Positions 45,001-55,100 are shown, numbered from the stretch's first letter. The stretch is 64,000 nt of DNA from Pseudosulfitobacter sp. DSM 107133 (GCF_022788695.1 NZ_CP085157.1:94962-158961), one strand, 5' to 3'. Notes: generated from the sequence alone by a model not told the origin. Made by a program: numbers and translations.

Positions 45001-45888
45001 TTACACCCTTTCGATGTCGTGACGGCCGAACAGTCCGTGCGGACGGATCATGACCGTAAGAATCAGGACCGCGGCGACGATGAGTTCGCGGCTGCCGCCT
45101 CCGACAAGCGGATCAAGAAATTCCGCACCGACATTTTCGATTACGCCCAGAATGATACCAGCAACGATCGCGCCTAATATGCTGTCGAGACCACCCAGAA
45201 CAGCGACAGTCAGACCCTTGAGAAGCAGAAGCGACAGTGCCTGATCGACACCCTGGATTTCGCCCCAAATGACACCTGCCGCCACAGCCACCACAGAAGC
45301 GAGGGCCCAGGACAGCCCGACACCGCGCTCGACCGAAATTCCGACAGACCATGATGCCATGTAATCATCCGCGATCGCCCGCAATTTGATCCCGGTCCGG
45401 GTTCGAAAGAACACCATGAAAGCGACGAACAGGGCAAGCGCAACGCCGGCGCCGACCAGATGGATGCGGCTGATGAAGATGTCGCCCAGAAACAATGGTT
45501 CATAGCTGACACCGAGTTCCATCGAACGCGACGTCCCACCCCAGATTGCAAGCGTTGTGCCCCGCAGGAAGATGTCGAGGCCAAGTGTCAGCATCAGGAT
45601 CATGACGACCGGACGGCCCGCGAGACGCCGAAGCGCCACCCTTTCAATGCCAAACCCCAGACCGAACATGACGACCGCAGCAAGCGGAATAGCTAGCCAT
45701 AACGGCATTCCCAGATCGCGCGCTAGGGCAAGAACCACATAAGCCCCGACCATTGTCAGCCCGCCCTGCGCCAGATTAGGCACCGAGGATGCCTTGTAGA
45801 CCAGGACCAGGCCGATGGCAAAAAGTGAATACAACAGACCCGTCAGGGCACCGTTGATCGCAAGCTCTGATAAAAAAACCCAATCCAT
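45001..45888 (-). CDS. livH: HAAT-type ABC importer permease, LivH-like
   Basis: This 295-residue permease begins with the family segment NGALTGLLYSLFAIGLVLVYKAS, then PNLAQGGL, and ends ILTVMIRPHGLFGRHDIERV. It is encoded between the ligase and livM, the same position as in importer operon 1. The ligase stop lies directly next to its start codon, so translation is probably coupled. Confidence 0.92.
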   Translation of the reverse strand: MDWVFLSELAINGALTGLLYSLFAIGLVLVYKASSVPNLAQGGLTMVGAYVVLALARDLGMPLWLAIPLAAVVMFGLGFGIERVALRRLAGRPVVMILMLTLGLDIFLRGTTLAIWGGTSRSMELGVSYEPLFLGDIFISRIHLVGAGVALALFVAFMVFFRTRTGIKLRAIADDYMASWSVGISVERGVGLSWALASVVAVAAGVIWGEIQGVDQALSLLLLKGLTVAVLGGLDSILGAIVAGIILGVIENVGAEFLDPLVGGGSRELIVAAVLILTVMIRPHGLFGRHDIERV

Positions 45889-47808
45889 TTAAACCTCCCT
45901 TATGGGAAGGGTTCTTTCGACCTTCCCCATTTCTCCGGTCTCGTAAGCCACCTGGGCGCTCACATGGACCTTGGTTGAACCGTCATAGAGTGCCGCGATA
46001 ACATCGGCGTAGCGTTCCTCTACGACCTTGCGACGCAGTTTTCGGGTTCGAGTGATCTCGCCATCGTCCGGGTCAAATTCCTTTGGAAGGCAGACAAAGC
46101 GCTTCAGGTGCAGTGGCTCGGTGACGGCCTTGTTTACCCGTTCGAAAGCCGGGCGTATTAGCGCCGCGACTTCGTCGCGCTGAGACAAATCTGAATAGGA
46201 CACATATGGCACACCGTTCACCTCGGCCCAATGACCGACAGCTTCAAAATCCACGCAGATCATCGCAGTCAGCTCATCCCGCCCCGCTCCGACAACGGCC
46301 GCATCCTTGATATACGGACTGAATTTCAGCCGGTTCTCTATATAGTTTGGCACGTAGCGTTCACCGCCCGCCGTATGCATGACCTCGGAGACGCGCCCCA
46401 GAACCACAAGCTGGCCATTCTCCTCAAGATAGCCGGCATCGCCAGTACGCAGCCACCCGTCCGTCAGGGCTTCGGCGGTCGCTTCGGGTTTGTTGAAATA
46501 GCCATTGAACACACCTTCCGAGCGCAAGAGGATTTCACCGTTCTCGTCAATCTTCGCCTCGACACCCGGCACGGGCTTGCCGACGGTATGCAGGCGCACC
46601 TCGTTGGGGGCCTGCATCGCGGTGATCGCGCTGTGCTCGGTCTGGCCGTAGAACTGGCGCAGCTTGATCCCGAGGGCGCGGTAGAACACGAAGGTATCTT
46701 CGCCAATCGCCTCGCCACCGGTAAACGCATTCCTCAGGCGGCTCATGCCGAATTGATCCTTGATCGGACCGAAAATGAGAGCCTCCCCCAGAAAACGGCC
46801 CAGTGGTTCCAACGCACCACCACTTTGGCCGTTCAGTTTGCGCGTCTCGGCGGCAATCGCCCGGTCCATGAAGAAGTGGTAGAGCCACTTCTTCAACGGG
46901 GTTGAGTTCTCCATGCCGACCTGGATTGTTGTCAACATCTGGTCCCAACTCCTGGGTGCTGCCAGGTAGAAGGTCGGTGCGATTTCCCGCATGTCTCGAA
47001 CGACCGTTTCCTGCCTCTCCGGTACGTTCACCGTGAACCGGAACATCAGCGCCGCCGCCACCGTTATGGCATAATCGCCGACCCAGGCCATCGGGAGATA
47101 GGCAAGGATTTCCTCTCCCTCTCCAAACACTCCCGCTGCATGGCCATTGCGGACAGCGGCAAGAACATTCTTCTGGCTCAGTACGATACCCTTCGGCTTG
47201 CCCGTGGTGCCCGACGAATGCAGGAAGATTGCCGGGTCCTCGGGCTTCGCTCTGTTCAGAAGTTCATCGCGGCGGCGCGGATCCTCGTTGAGACTGTGCA
47301 GGCCGATTTCGATCAGGTGATCCCATGACATCAGGCCGTCGTCTTCATAGAAGCTGAGCCCGCGCGTTTCGTCGTATATGATATGCGCTATGCCGCTCGC
47401 GCTCGCGCTCCGCAGCTCGAGGACCTTGTCCACTTGCTCTTGATCTTCTGCTATGGCCGCGACGATTTCGACCTCGCTCAGGAAATGCTGAAGCTCTTCG
47501 ATCGTTGCGCCAGGATAAGCCGGCATTGCATAGGCACCGAGCAGCGAAATCGCAAGCATGCCTGCATAGAGCCGCGCACGGTTGTCGCCCAGAATGAGCA
47601 CAGCCTTGCCGGGCTTTACGCCGATCTTCTCAAGCCCGGCCGCGCAGGCCAGTACTTCTTCGGCGTACTCTGCCCAGGTGGTTTCCTTCCAGATTCCACG
47701 CTCTTTTTCGCGAATAGCAATATTCGACCCGTAGCTTGACGCGTTCCGTGCCAGCAATGCCCCGATCGTTTCGCTGGCGGAAAACTGCGATTTTGCTGCT
47801 TCAACCAT
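45889..47808 (-). CDS. AMP-forming long-chain-type acyl-CoA synthetase
   Basis: This 639-residue ANL ligase has the phosphate loop FLHSSGTTGKPKG, FYGQTEHS, WLRTGDAGY and the C-terminal RTRKLRRK. It is a paralogue of the ligase at 10990 and occupies the same position between livG and livH. GGAGG before ATG 47808 sits within the livG end, giving an 8-base overlap; the longer start at 47820 is less likely. It probably makes the CoA thioester of the acid taken up by importer 2. Confidence 0.88.
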   Translation of the reverse strand: MVEAAKSQFSASETIGALLARNASSYGSNIAIREKERGIWKETTWAEYAEEVLACAAGLEKIGVKPGKAVLILGDNRARLYAGMLAISLLGAYAMPAYPGATIEELQHFLSEVEIVAAIAEDQEQVDKVLELRSASASGIAHIIYDETRGLSFYEDDGLMSWDHLIEIGLHSLNEDPRRRDELLNRAKPEDPAIFLHSSGTTGKPKGIVLSQKNVLAAVRNGHAAGVFGEGEEILAYLPMAWVGDYAITVAAALMFRFTVNVPERQETVVRDMREIAPTFYLAAPRSWDQMLTTIQVGMENSTPLKKWLYHFFMDRAIAAETRKLNGQSGGALEPLGRFLGEALIFGPIKDQFGMSRLRNAFTGGEAIGEDTFVFYRALGIKLRQFYGQTEHSAITAMQAPNEVRLHTVGKPVPGVEAKIDENGEILLRSEGVFNGYFNKPEATAEALTDGWLRTGDAGYLEENGQLVVLGRVSEVMHTAGGERYVPNYIENRLKFSPYIKDAAVVGAGRDELTAMICVDFEAVGHWAEVNGVPYVSYSDLSQRDEVAALIRPAFERVNKAVTEPLHLKRFVCLPKEFDPDDGEITRTRKLRRKVVEERYADVIAALYDGSTKVHVSAQVAYETGEMGKVERTLPIREV

Positions 47809-48586
47809 GCGATCCTCCAATATATGCCTCGATAACCCTCGGATCTTTTACAACATCCTTCGGGATACCGCTGGCGATCATTTCGCCGTAGTTGAGTGCC
47901 AGCACCCGATCACAAATACCGATGATGACGTCCATATGATGTTCGATAAGCAGGACACTAACGCCGCGTTCATCCCGCGCGTCCAGAATGAAGCGGGACA
48001 TATACCCCTTCTCCTCCTGGTTCATACCCGCCATCGGCTCGTCAAGGATCAACATCTGCGGCTCTGCCACCAGGGCCCGCGCAAGTTCGACCCGCTTTTT
48101 CAGCCCGATCGGAAGGCCGTCGACCAGTTCGTACCGGATGCTCTCGAGCTGCAGGAACTCGATCACCTCCTCGACGATTTTGCGGTTCTCGACTTCTTCA
48201 GGACGGGCCGCCCACCAATAGAACGCCGTGCGGAAAACTCCCGGGTGCATATGAATGTGCCGGCCGAGCAGGATATTATCGAGAACGCTCATCCCATTGA
48301 AGAGCGCGAGGTTCTGAAACGTCCGGGCCACACCGAGCTTTGCAACCTTGTGGGGTGCCGTGCCGGTAATGTTCTTTCCGGCCAACCGGACAGTCCCCTC
48401 GTTTGGCGGGTAGAACCCGGTGATTGCATTGGTAAGCGTCGTCTTGCCACTGCCATTCGGCCCAACAAGGCCGAAGATTTCCCCTCGCTGGATGACAAGA
48501 TCGACACCGGTGACAGCAACGATACCGCCAAAACGGCGTTCGATCCCTGTGCATTCCAGTATCGGCTTATTACTTAGTGTCGTCAT
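47801..48586 (-). CDS. livG: HAAT-type ABC importer ATPase, LivG-like
   Basis: This 261-residue ATPase has Walker A GPNGSGKTT, Walker B MLILDEPMAGMNQEE and the switch IEHHMDV. The signature region LPIGLKKRVELARAL is degenerate, as in other LivG. The start at 48586 is chosen because the family begins shortly before the ERRFGG segment and a GGGGG tract precedes it. It is the first ATPase of importer 2, downstream of the SDR at 48620 in the operon led by operator site 4. Confidence 0.92.
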   Translation of the reverse strand: MTTLSNKPILECTGIERRFGGIVAVTGVDLVIQRGEIFGLVGPNGSGKTTLTNAITGFYPPNEGTVRLAGKNITGTAPHKVAKLGVARTFQNLALFNGMSVLDNILLGRHIHMHPGVFRTAFYWWAARPEEVENRKIVEEVIEFLQLESIRYELVDGLPIGLKKRVELARALVAEPQMLILDEPMAGMNQEEKGYMSRFILDARDERGVSVLLIEHHMDVIIGICDRVLALNYGEMIASGIPKDVVKDPRVIEAYIGGSHG

Positions 48587-48619
48587 ATGGCCCCCGTTTT
48601 CCCCCAGGCAATGCACGTA

Positions 48620-49474
48620 TCAAGATATCCGGAAGTAATCCGGTCGACCTGTGGGCCAGGGATCTCCCCACAACTGCTGCCCACCGTCGATATTCAGAAC
48701 TTCACCGGTTACGAATTTCCCCGAATTTGCCGCCATATAAACAACGCCTTCGGCGACATCCCATTCGTCGCCGGCGTGGCGCATCGGATTTGAGTCCTCG
48801 AAGGTGGCCGCGCCGTCTTCGGGATAGTTGTGAAAGCCGTTGCTTTCACAACATCCGGGCGCCACGCAGTTCACGCGAATCCCATGCGGCGCCCACTCTA
48901 CCGCGACCGATTTTGACAAGTATATCACCCCTGCTCGCGCCGCACAGGTATGCGCGATGCCCGGCATGCCGCGCCAGATGTCGGCCACGATATTCACGAT
49001 AGAACCGGGTCGCTTTTGCTCGACCCAGTGTCGTGCGGTGGATTGCATCATCCACCAGGTCCCGTTGAGGTTGGTGTCGATGACCGCGTTCCAGCCCTTC
49101 GGAGAAAAGTCCAACGCTGCTTGGGGAAACTGACCCCCGGCATTGTTCACCAGAACGTCAATCGATCCGAATTCACGGTTGACCTCGCCAACGAAGTCCT
49201 CGACCTGTCCGGGATCCCGGATCGTCATAGGCTTGGCAAACACCATGCCACCAAAAGTTTCGAGAAATTCCTTGGCCGAGGCCAGCTTTACCGCGTCGCG
49301 TCCATTGATCGCAAGATTGGCACCCAACCTAGCGAACAGCACCGCAATGGAAAGACCCAAGCCACCGCCGGCGCCCGTCACAGCAACGGTTTTACCCGCA
49401 AACAAGTCGCTTGCATACACGGTTGCGCGTGACGCCAAGTCTCCTCGCGAAGACCCGTACTGCGTCTTAGTCAT
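48620..49474 (-). CDS. Short-chain dehydrogenase/reductase
   Basis: This 284-residue SDR has TGAGGGLG, NNAGGQFP and the NIVADIW segment in which the catalytic Ser is not obvious. Tyr-x-x-x-Lys is also changed: the expected YxxSK stretch reads CAARAGVIYLSKS, so the catalytic Tyr position may be altered. The C terminus VTGEVLNIDGGQQLWGDPW resembles 2,4-dienoyl-CoA reductase-like SDRs, which lack the classical Tyr. It is the first gene after operator site 4, with GGGAGGAGG before ATG 49474. Confidence 0.8.
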   Translation of the reverse strand: MTKTQYGSSRGDLASRATVYASDLFAGKTVAVTGAGGGLGLSIAVLFARLGANLAINGRDAVKLASAKEFLETFGGMVFAKPMTIRDPGQVEDFVGEVNREFGSIDVLVNNAGGQFPQAALDFSPKGWNAVIDTNLNGTWWMMQSTARHWVEQKRPGSIVNIVADIWRGMPGIAHTCAARAGVIYLSKSVAVEWAPHGIRVNCVAPGCCESNGFHNYPEDGAATFEDSNPMRHAGDEWDVAEGVVYMAANSGKFVTGEVLNIDGGQQLWGDPWPTGRPDYFRIS

Positions 49475-49514
49475 GACGCCTCCTCCCTGTGTCCCGTTCG
49501 GGTTCGTTGCGGAT

Positions 49515-49543
49515 AATCTAACGCGTGTTAGAAAACTATGCAA
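49515..49543 (-). promoter_or_regulatory. Operator site 4 with promoter of importer operon 2
   Basis: The operator at 49517-49532 reads TCTAACGCGTGTTAGA. On the minus strand TTGCAT (49538-49543) and TAGATT (49515-49520) are 17 bases apart, and the operator fills most of the spacer and the start of the -10. This is the same geometry as the plus-strand promoter at site 3. Confidence 0.72.
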
Positions 49544-49579
49544 GACAAGAATGCGCTTTGCTATAGTGATCACCTCTGG

Positions 49580-50746
49580 TCAGTAAGACTTTGGAAGCCC
49601 TAACGCTTTTTCGGCGATGAACGACAAAAGCATCTGTGGTGTCACGGGGACGATGCGGAAAAGTAGTGCCTCTCTTACCAGACGCTCCACATGATATTCC
49701 TTGGCGTATCCAAACCCGCCAAAGGTAATCTGCGCTGCTTCAGTCGCCTCGACCGCGGCATCTGCGGCCAGTAGCTTGGCAGCGTTGGCTTCCACTCCGC
49801 ACGCCTCTCCCGAATCATAGAGGGCGGCGGCATGCATCACCATGAGATTGGCAGCTTCCACCCGTGCCCATGCCATTGCCAGCGGATGCTGGATGCCCTG
49901 ATTCTGGCCGATCGGCCGCCCAAAGACCACACGCTCGTTGGCGTATTGCGCGGCGCGCACCAATGCATTGCGTGCGATGCCGATGCATTCGCCGGCAACG
50001 AGGATGCGTTCCGGGTTCAGCCCATGCAGAATCTGTCGGAAACCCTTGCCCTCTTCCCCAATCAAGTCTTCGGCCGGGATTGGCAGTCTGTCGATGAACA
50101 TCTCGTTCGAGTCAACGGCTTTCCGGCCCATTTTTTCGATTTCGCGAACATCCACGAAATTGCGGTCCAGATCCGTATAGAACAGGCTCAAACCCTCGGT
50201 CGGGTTAGTCACGTCTTCAAGCCGTGTCGTTCTGGCCAGAAGCAGCATCTTGTGGGCCACCTGCGCGGTCGAAATCCAGACCTTTTGACCATGAACGACG
50301 TACCTGTCCCCCTGTCGCACAGCTATGGTTTTAAGCTTGGTGGTATCCAGCCCGGTCGTCGGCTCGGTTACAGCGAAACAAGCTTTTTGATCGCCGGCGA
50401 TCAGAGGGGGCAGCATGCGAGCGCGCTGTTCATCGGTTCCGAACTTGACCACCGGGTTGAGCCCGAAAATGTTCATGTGGATGGCCGAGGCCCCGCTGGC
50501 GCCAGCCCCCGATTCGGCAATCGCCTGCATCATGATGGTCGCTTCGGTGATCCCCAGACCAGCACCGCCTACGTCTTCCGGCATGGCAATGCCAAGCCAG
50601 CCACCATCTGCCATCGCCCTGTGCAAATCATGCGGGAAACCCCCGTTCCGATCCCGGTCCAGCCAGTAGTCGTCATCAAACTGCGCACATATACGCAGGA
50701 TCTGATCTCGAATTTCCTTTTGTTCACCCGTCATTCGAAATGTCAT
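49580..50746 (-). CDS. Acyl-CoA dehydrogenase
   Basis: This 388-residue ACAD has AVTEPTTGLDTTKLKT, HGQKVWISTAQVAH, ITFGGFGYAKEYHVERLVRE and ends EKALGLPKSY. It is close in plan to the ACAD at 7981 (AVTEPTTGTDTTKLKT, same ending). The start overlaps the stop of the CaiB gene upstream by 4 bases, so the two form a two-gene unit behind operator site 5. It dehydrogenates an acyl-CoA, substrate unknown. Confidence 0.9.
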   Translation of the reverse strand: MTFRMTGEQKEIRDQILRICAQFDDDYWLDRDRNGGFPHDLHRAMADGGWLGIAMPEDVGGAGLGITEATIMMQAIAESGAGASGASAIHMNIFGLNPVVKFGTDEQRARMLPPLIAGDQKACFAVTEPTTGLDTTKLKTIAVRQGDRYVVHGQKVWISTAQVAHKMLLLARTTRLEDVTNPTEGLSLFYTDLDRNFVDVREIEKMGRKAVDSNEMFIDRLPIPAEDLIGEEGKGFRQILHGLNPERILVAGECIGIARNALVRAAQYANERVVFGRPIGQNQGIQHPLAMAWARVEAANLMVMHAAALYDSGEACGVEANAAKLLAADAAVEATEAAQITFGGFGYAKEYHVERLVREALLFRIVPVTPQMLLSFIAEKALGLPKSY

Positions 50747-51954
50747 TGTGTCTCGCTCCCATCCACACCTACAAACCCTGCCTCACACAGGGCAGTGATC
50801 CGGTCATCTTCATATCCAAGATTGCGCAGAATGCTTCGGCTGTCCGCGCCCGGCGGCCGCCCTAGCCAGCGCAACTCACCGGGGGTGGCGCTGAGATGCG
50901 GGATAGGTCCAATCACCTGCGTTTGCTCGCCCTCAACCGATACGATGTCGCCGCGATGACGTATCTGCTCATTCGTCATGATCTCCTCGACGCTCAGCAC
51001 ACGAGAGGCAACCGCATCATAGCGGGCAAACTCCGCCTCGACTTCCGCAAGCGTGTGTTGCGTGACGAAATCATTTATGGCGTCGAAGACCACGGCCATA
51101 TGCTGCGACATCTCGTCGAGTGTAGCGAACCGCGGATCATCGGCCAGCGCATCTCCGCCGACCGCCCGCAACAGGCGTTGCGCTGTTTCTGCGCTACCAG
51201 CCGAAACGGTCACCCACACCCCATCAGAGGTTCGGAACATGCCCCCCGGCGCAAAATCCATCGGCTGGCGCAGCCCGTTGCGCCGCGGCGAGAGGTTCGC
51301 GCCCGTCAATGCGGGCACGGGATAGTCCATCAGTCGAAGCAGCGCCTCGAACACCGCAAGATCGACGACCTGACCACGCGCAATCCCTTTTTCCCGGGCA
51401 AACAGCGCGATCATGATCCCCAAAGCACCCATCAACCCTGTCGTGCTGTCGGCCGCTGGAAATCCGGGGTGCATCGGTGGCCCGTCCGCAAAACCAGTCA
51501 GATGGGCTAGACCACTCAACGCCTCTGCCGCGCGCCCGAAAGCGGGCACGTCCCGCATCGGGCCGTCCTGACCGTAACCCGAAACGCGCAGAATAACTAA
51601 ATCCGGGTTCCACTTATGCAGGGTTTCAGTCCCGACACCCGCACGTTCAAGCACGCCTGGCCGGAAATTTTCAACAAGTACGTCGGCGCTTTCAACCAGT
51701 CTGCGCAGGATGTCCCGTCCTTCGCCCGACTTCCAGTCGAGGCTCAGAATTTTTTTGTTGCGGCCCAGAGTTTTCCACCAAACGCCAACTCCGTCCCCGG
51801 CCTTTGGTCCGAGATCGCGCATCATATCCGTCCGGTTGGGTGCCTCAATCTTGATGACGTCTGCCCCAAAATCAGAAAGCAGCGAGGTCGAGAGTGGTCC
51901 AGCAATAACATGACCGAGTTCGATGATTTTCAGCTGATGAAGTGGGGAGGTCAT
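50743..51954 (-). CDS. CaiB/BaiF family protein, catalytic Asp apparently replaced
   Basis: This 403-residue CaiB-fold protein begins SPLHQLKIIELGHVIAGPLSTSLL and has VSGYGQDGPMRDVPAFGRAAEALSG. Where related transferases have AYD/AFD and racemases have GHD, this protein reads AFG, so the usual catalytic Asp seems to be Gly. It may belong to a CaiB subfamily with another mechanism, or be an accessory subunit. Its ribosome site overlaps the long palindrome of operator site 5. Confidence 0.82.
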   Translation of the reverse strand: MTSPLHQLKIIELGHVIAGPLSTSLLSDFGADVIKIEAPNRTDMMRDLGPKAGDGVGVWWKTLGRNKKILSLDWKSGEGRDILRRLVESADVLVENFRPGVLERAGVGTETLHKWNPDLVILRVSGYGQDGPMRDVPAFGRAAEALSGLAHLTGFADGPPMHPGFPAADSTTGLMGALGIMIALFAREKGIARGQVVDLAVFEALLRLMDYPVPALTGANLSPRRNGLRQPMDFAPGGMFRTSDGVWVTVSAGSAETAQRLLRAVGGDALADDPRFATLDEMSQHMAVVFDAINDFVTQHTLAEVEAEFARYDAVASRVLSVEEIMTNEQIRHRGDIVSVEGEQTQVIGPIPHLSATPGELRWLGRPPGADSRSILRNLGYEDDRITALCEAGFVGVDGSETQ

Positions 51955-51959
51955 ATGAT

Positions 51960-52018
51960 CTCTTCGCTAATAATCTAACATCCGTTAGATTATTAGCGAA
52001 GAGGCGGACCAAATTCAA
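51960..52018 (-). promoter_or_regulatory. Operator site 5 inside a 44-base palindrome, with promoter
   Basis: A near-complete palindrome covers 51960-52003: 20-base arms that pair perfectly around a 4-base centre. It contains the operator TCTAACATCCGTTAGA (51974-51989). On the minus strand TTGAAT (52013-52018) and TAATAA (51990-51995) are 17 bases apart, with the -10 in the palindrome arm. The transcript would begin with the other arm and fold back near the ribosome site of the CaiB gene. Confidence 0.75.
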
Positions 52019-52151
52019 GCCGCAATTGCGATTCCAATGGCTCGGGAAAGGGTTAATGATTGCTGTCTTTTAGAAATTTGCGGTCAGACAGAGAGAATGT
52101 TTACCCACAAAGTCGTCACCTTATTCACGTGATATCGACCAGTTCGCAAAG

Positions 52152-55100
52152 TCAGGAAGAGATCAACTTCGAATGCAACGTGGTCGGATTCATCTCCCGC
52201 CTCGGAGGACGGATCCGAAAGAGGAGCGCGTAAAGCACCGGCACGGCCACCAGCGTCAAGACCGAAGCAAAGGCAAGGCCGCCCATGATTGTGACCGCCA
52301 TAGACGCGAAAAACGCATCCGGCAGCAGTGGGATCATGCCGAAAATCGTCGTGCCGGCCGCGAGCACCACCGGGCGCAGACGGCTGACCGATCCATTCAT
52401 CACGGCCTCGTAATCCGCAACACCATCTGCACGTTGCAAGTCGATCTCTTCGACCAGAACAATCGCGTTCTTCATCAGCATCCCGGATAGCGAGAGGAAG
52501 CCGAGCAAGGCCGTAAAGGTGAAAGGCAATCCGGTGAGCAACAGCCCCAGGACCATGCCCGTCACGGACATGGGGACGACAAGCCAAAGGATCAGCGGTT
52601 GGCGGATCTTGTTGAACATCAGGATCGAAATCGTCAGCATGACCAGGAAGCCTAGGGGAAGCTGTTTGCCAAGGCTTTGCTGCGCCTCCCCTGCGCTTTC
52701 GAATTCGCCACCCCATTCCATCGAGTAACCTTCCGGAAGCGGAATGGCCTCGATCTCGGCGCGGACACTGCGGAAAGCTTCATCAGCGGTGAGGTCGCTG
52801 CGCGCGCCACCAAGGGCGGTGATCGTCCGTTCGCGGTCGCGCCGGTGAATGAGCGCCTCGGCGAGGCGTGTTTCGAAGCGTTCCACCAGGTTGGCCATGG
52901 GAACATAGGATCCCGCCCCCGCGGACCAAACCGACAGGTCGCGGACGTGGCCAATGCCGTCACGTTCGCTCTCTGGAAGTCGGAGAAGAATCGGGATCAC
53001 CACATCTCCCTCTCTCAGCTCGCCAACGCGCAAGCCAGAGGTTCCGAAGCGAATAGTGTCCGCGATCGCGCTGCGCGTGGCGCCGGCCAGCCGCATCCGC
53101 GACTCGTCGACGACAGGTTCAATGAGAATCTCGCGTTGGCGCCAGTTGGTGCGCGGATTAGTGATCGTACCTGCCTCCTCGAAAATGCTTGTCGCCTCAT
53201 CCGCGAGCTGGCGCAGGATGACAGGATCGGGTCCCGAAAAACGAACTGCAACATCGGCACCGGCTGGCGGTCCGAACACGATCTCTTCGACGCGGATCAG
53301 AGCGTGGGGGAATTCAGCGGGCAAGTCTTCGTTGAGTCTGCTGGCGATCGCCGGGATCATCGCGGCGTCCGCAACCCGGACGATGAGCTGGCCATAGCTG
53401 GCATCCGCCTGCTCTGGGTTGTATGTCAGCATGAAGCGGCTTGCACCACGCCCCACCAGGGTCGTCACATCTGTTACACCCTCTTCGGCCAGAAACATTT
53501 GTTCCAGACGTCGCATTTCGCGTTCGGTGACATTGATGTCGGTCCCTTGCGGCATCTGGAATTGGACATAGAAAATCGGGGTGTTCGACGCCGGGAAAAA
53601 GGCCTGCTTAACCTGACCGAAGGCCATCACCGACCAGACGGTGATCCCCAAGATTGTCAGCACGACCGGGATACGGGCGCGCAGCGCCAGCCACAGAAAC
53701 CCGCGATAAACCCCATAGAAAGCGCCCTTGTAGGGATCATCCGAAATGTTCTTGGGGGCCTTGAGCAGCAGCTTGCCAAGATACGGCGTGACCGTTACGG
53801 CAAGAACCCAGCTCATGAGCAGCGATATGGCGATCACCGCGAACAACGAAAACAGGAACTCGCCCGTCGCATCGGGCGACAGACCAATCCCGGAAAAGGC
53901 CATGATCCCGATCACGGTCGCGCCGAGCAAGGGGATGGATGTGGAACCTTCTGTTTCGACCGCCGCGTCTTCCGCGCTCTTTCCCCGCGCCATGCCGATT
54001 ACCATTCCCTCGGTGATGACGATGGCGTTATCAACCAGCATTCCCATTGCGATGATCAGGGCGCCCAGGCTGATCCGTTCCATCTGGATCCCGAACACCG
54101 ACATGAAGAACAGCGTGGAGAAAACGGTGAGCCCGAGCGTTGTCCCCACCACAAGGCCCGCCCGCCAGCCCATGGTCAGCATCAGCGCCCCGACGACGAT
54201 GGCGATGGACTGCCCTAGGCTGACAAGAAAACTCGAAACCGCCTCGTCGACCACAACATGCTGTTCATAGATAGGGGTGATCTCTACCCCCTCGGGCAAC
54301 GCGGCCCTCAGCTGTTCGATCCGGTCCGAGACCGCAGCGCCGACCTCGACGACGTTCCGGTTTGTCAACGCCGACACGCCGAGAGTGAAGGCTGCTGCTC
54401 CGTTCTGGCGGATGATCTGGCTTGGCTGTTCGGCCTCATCGCGAGTGACACGGGCGATGTCGTTGACCGCCACTTGTCCGACCTCTCCAGCCACGCCAAG
54501 CCGCAGTTCTTCAAGCCCTTCGGGTGTTACATAACCCGGCGGAACCGACAGGCCGATACGTGCAGGGCCCTCGGTTATCTCGCCATTGGTGAACACCTGG
54601 TTCTCGTCCGTGAGAAGACCAAGTATCTGGTTGGGCGGAATCCCAAGTCCAGTGAGGCGGGCGGATGGGATCGAAATGGTGACCAATTCTTCGGCGAGGC
54701 CCTGAACCTCGACATTTGCGACCCCGTCGACAGTGACGAGTCCGACTCGCAACGACCTCGCCAGATCACGCTGCTGCTGTGGGGTCAGACCTTCGGTCGT
54801 CACAGCGTAGAACATGCCGAAGACGTCGCCAAAGTCGTCGTTTATGATGGGTGCGCGCGCGCCCGCCGGAAGCTCCCCCTCCACATCTCGGATTCGGCGT
54901 CGCATTTCGTCCCAGACCTGCGGGATTTCGTCACGACCATAGGTGTCCACGATGTCAACAGTAATCTGCGCCATGCCCGGCATCGACTTGGATTCGACCC
55001 TGTCCAGCTGCTTCATCTGCTGCAAAGCATTCTCAATGACGTCAGCGACTTCCTCCTCGACCTCGACGGCCGTGGCGCCGGGATAGGGCACGAAGACGAG

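Noticed and set aside
52677..54218. 513-residue open frame on the plus strand
   Set aside because: It is the exact antisense of the RND pump gene, has no motif, and its composition (His, Asp, Arg, Gln rich) is that of a shadow frame in GC-rich DNA.
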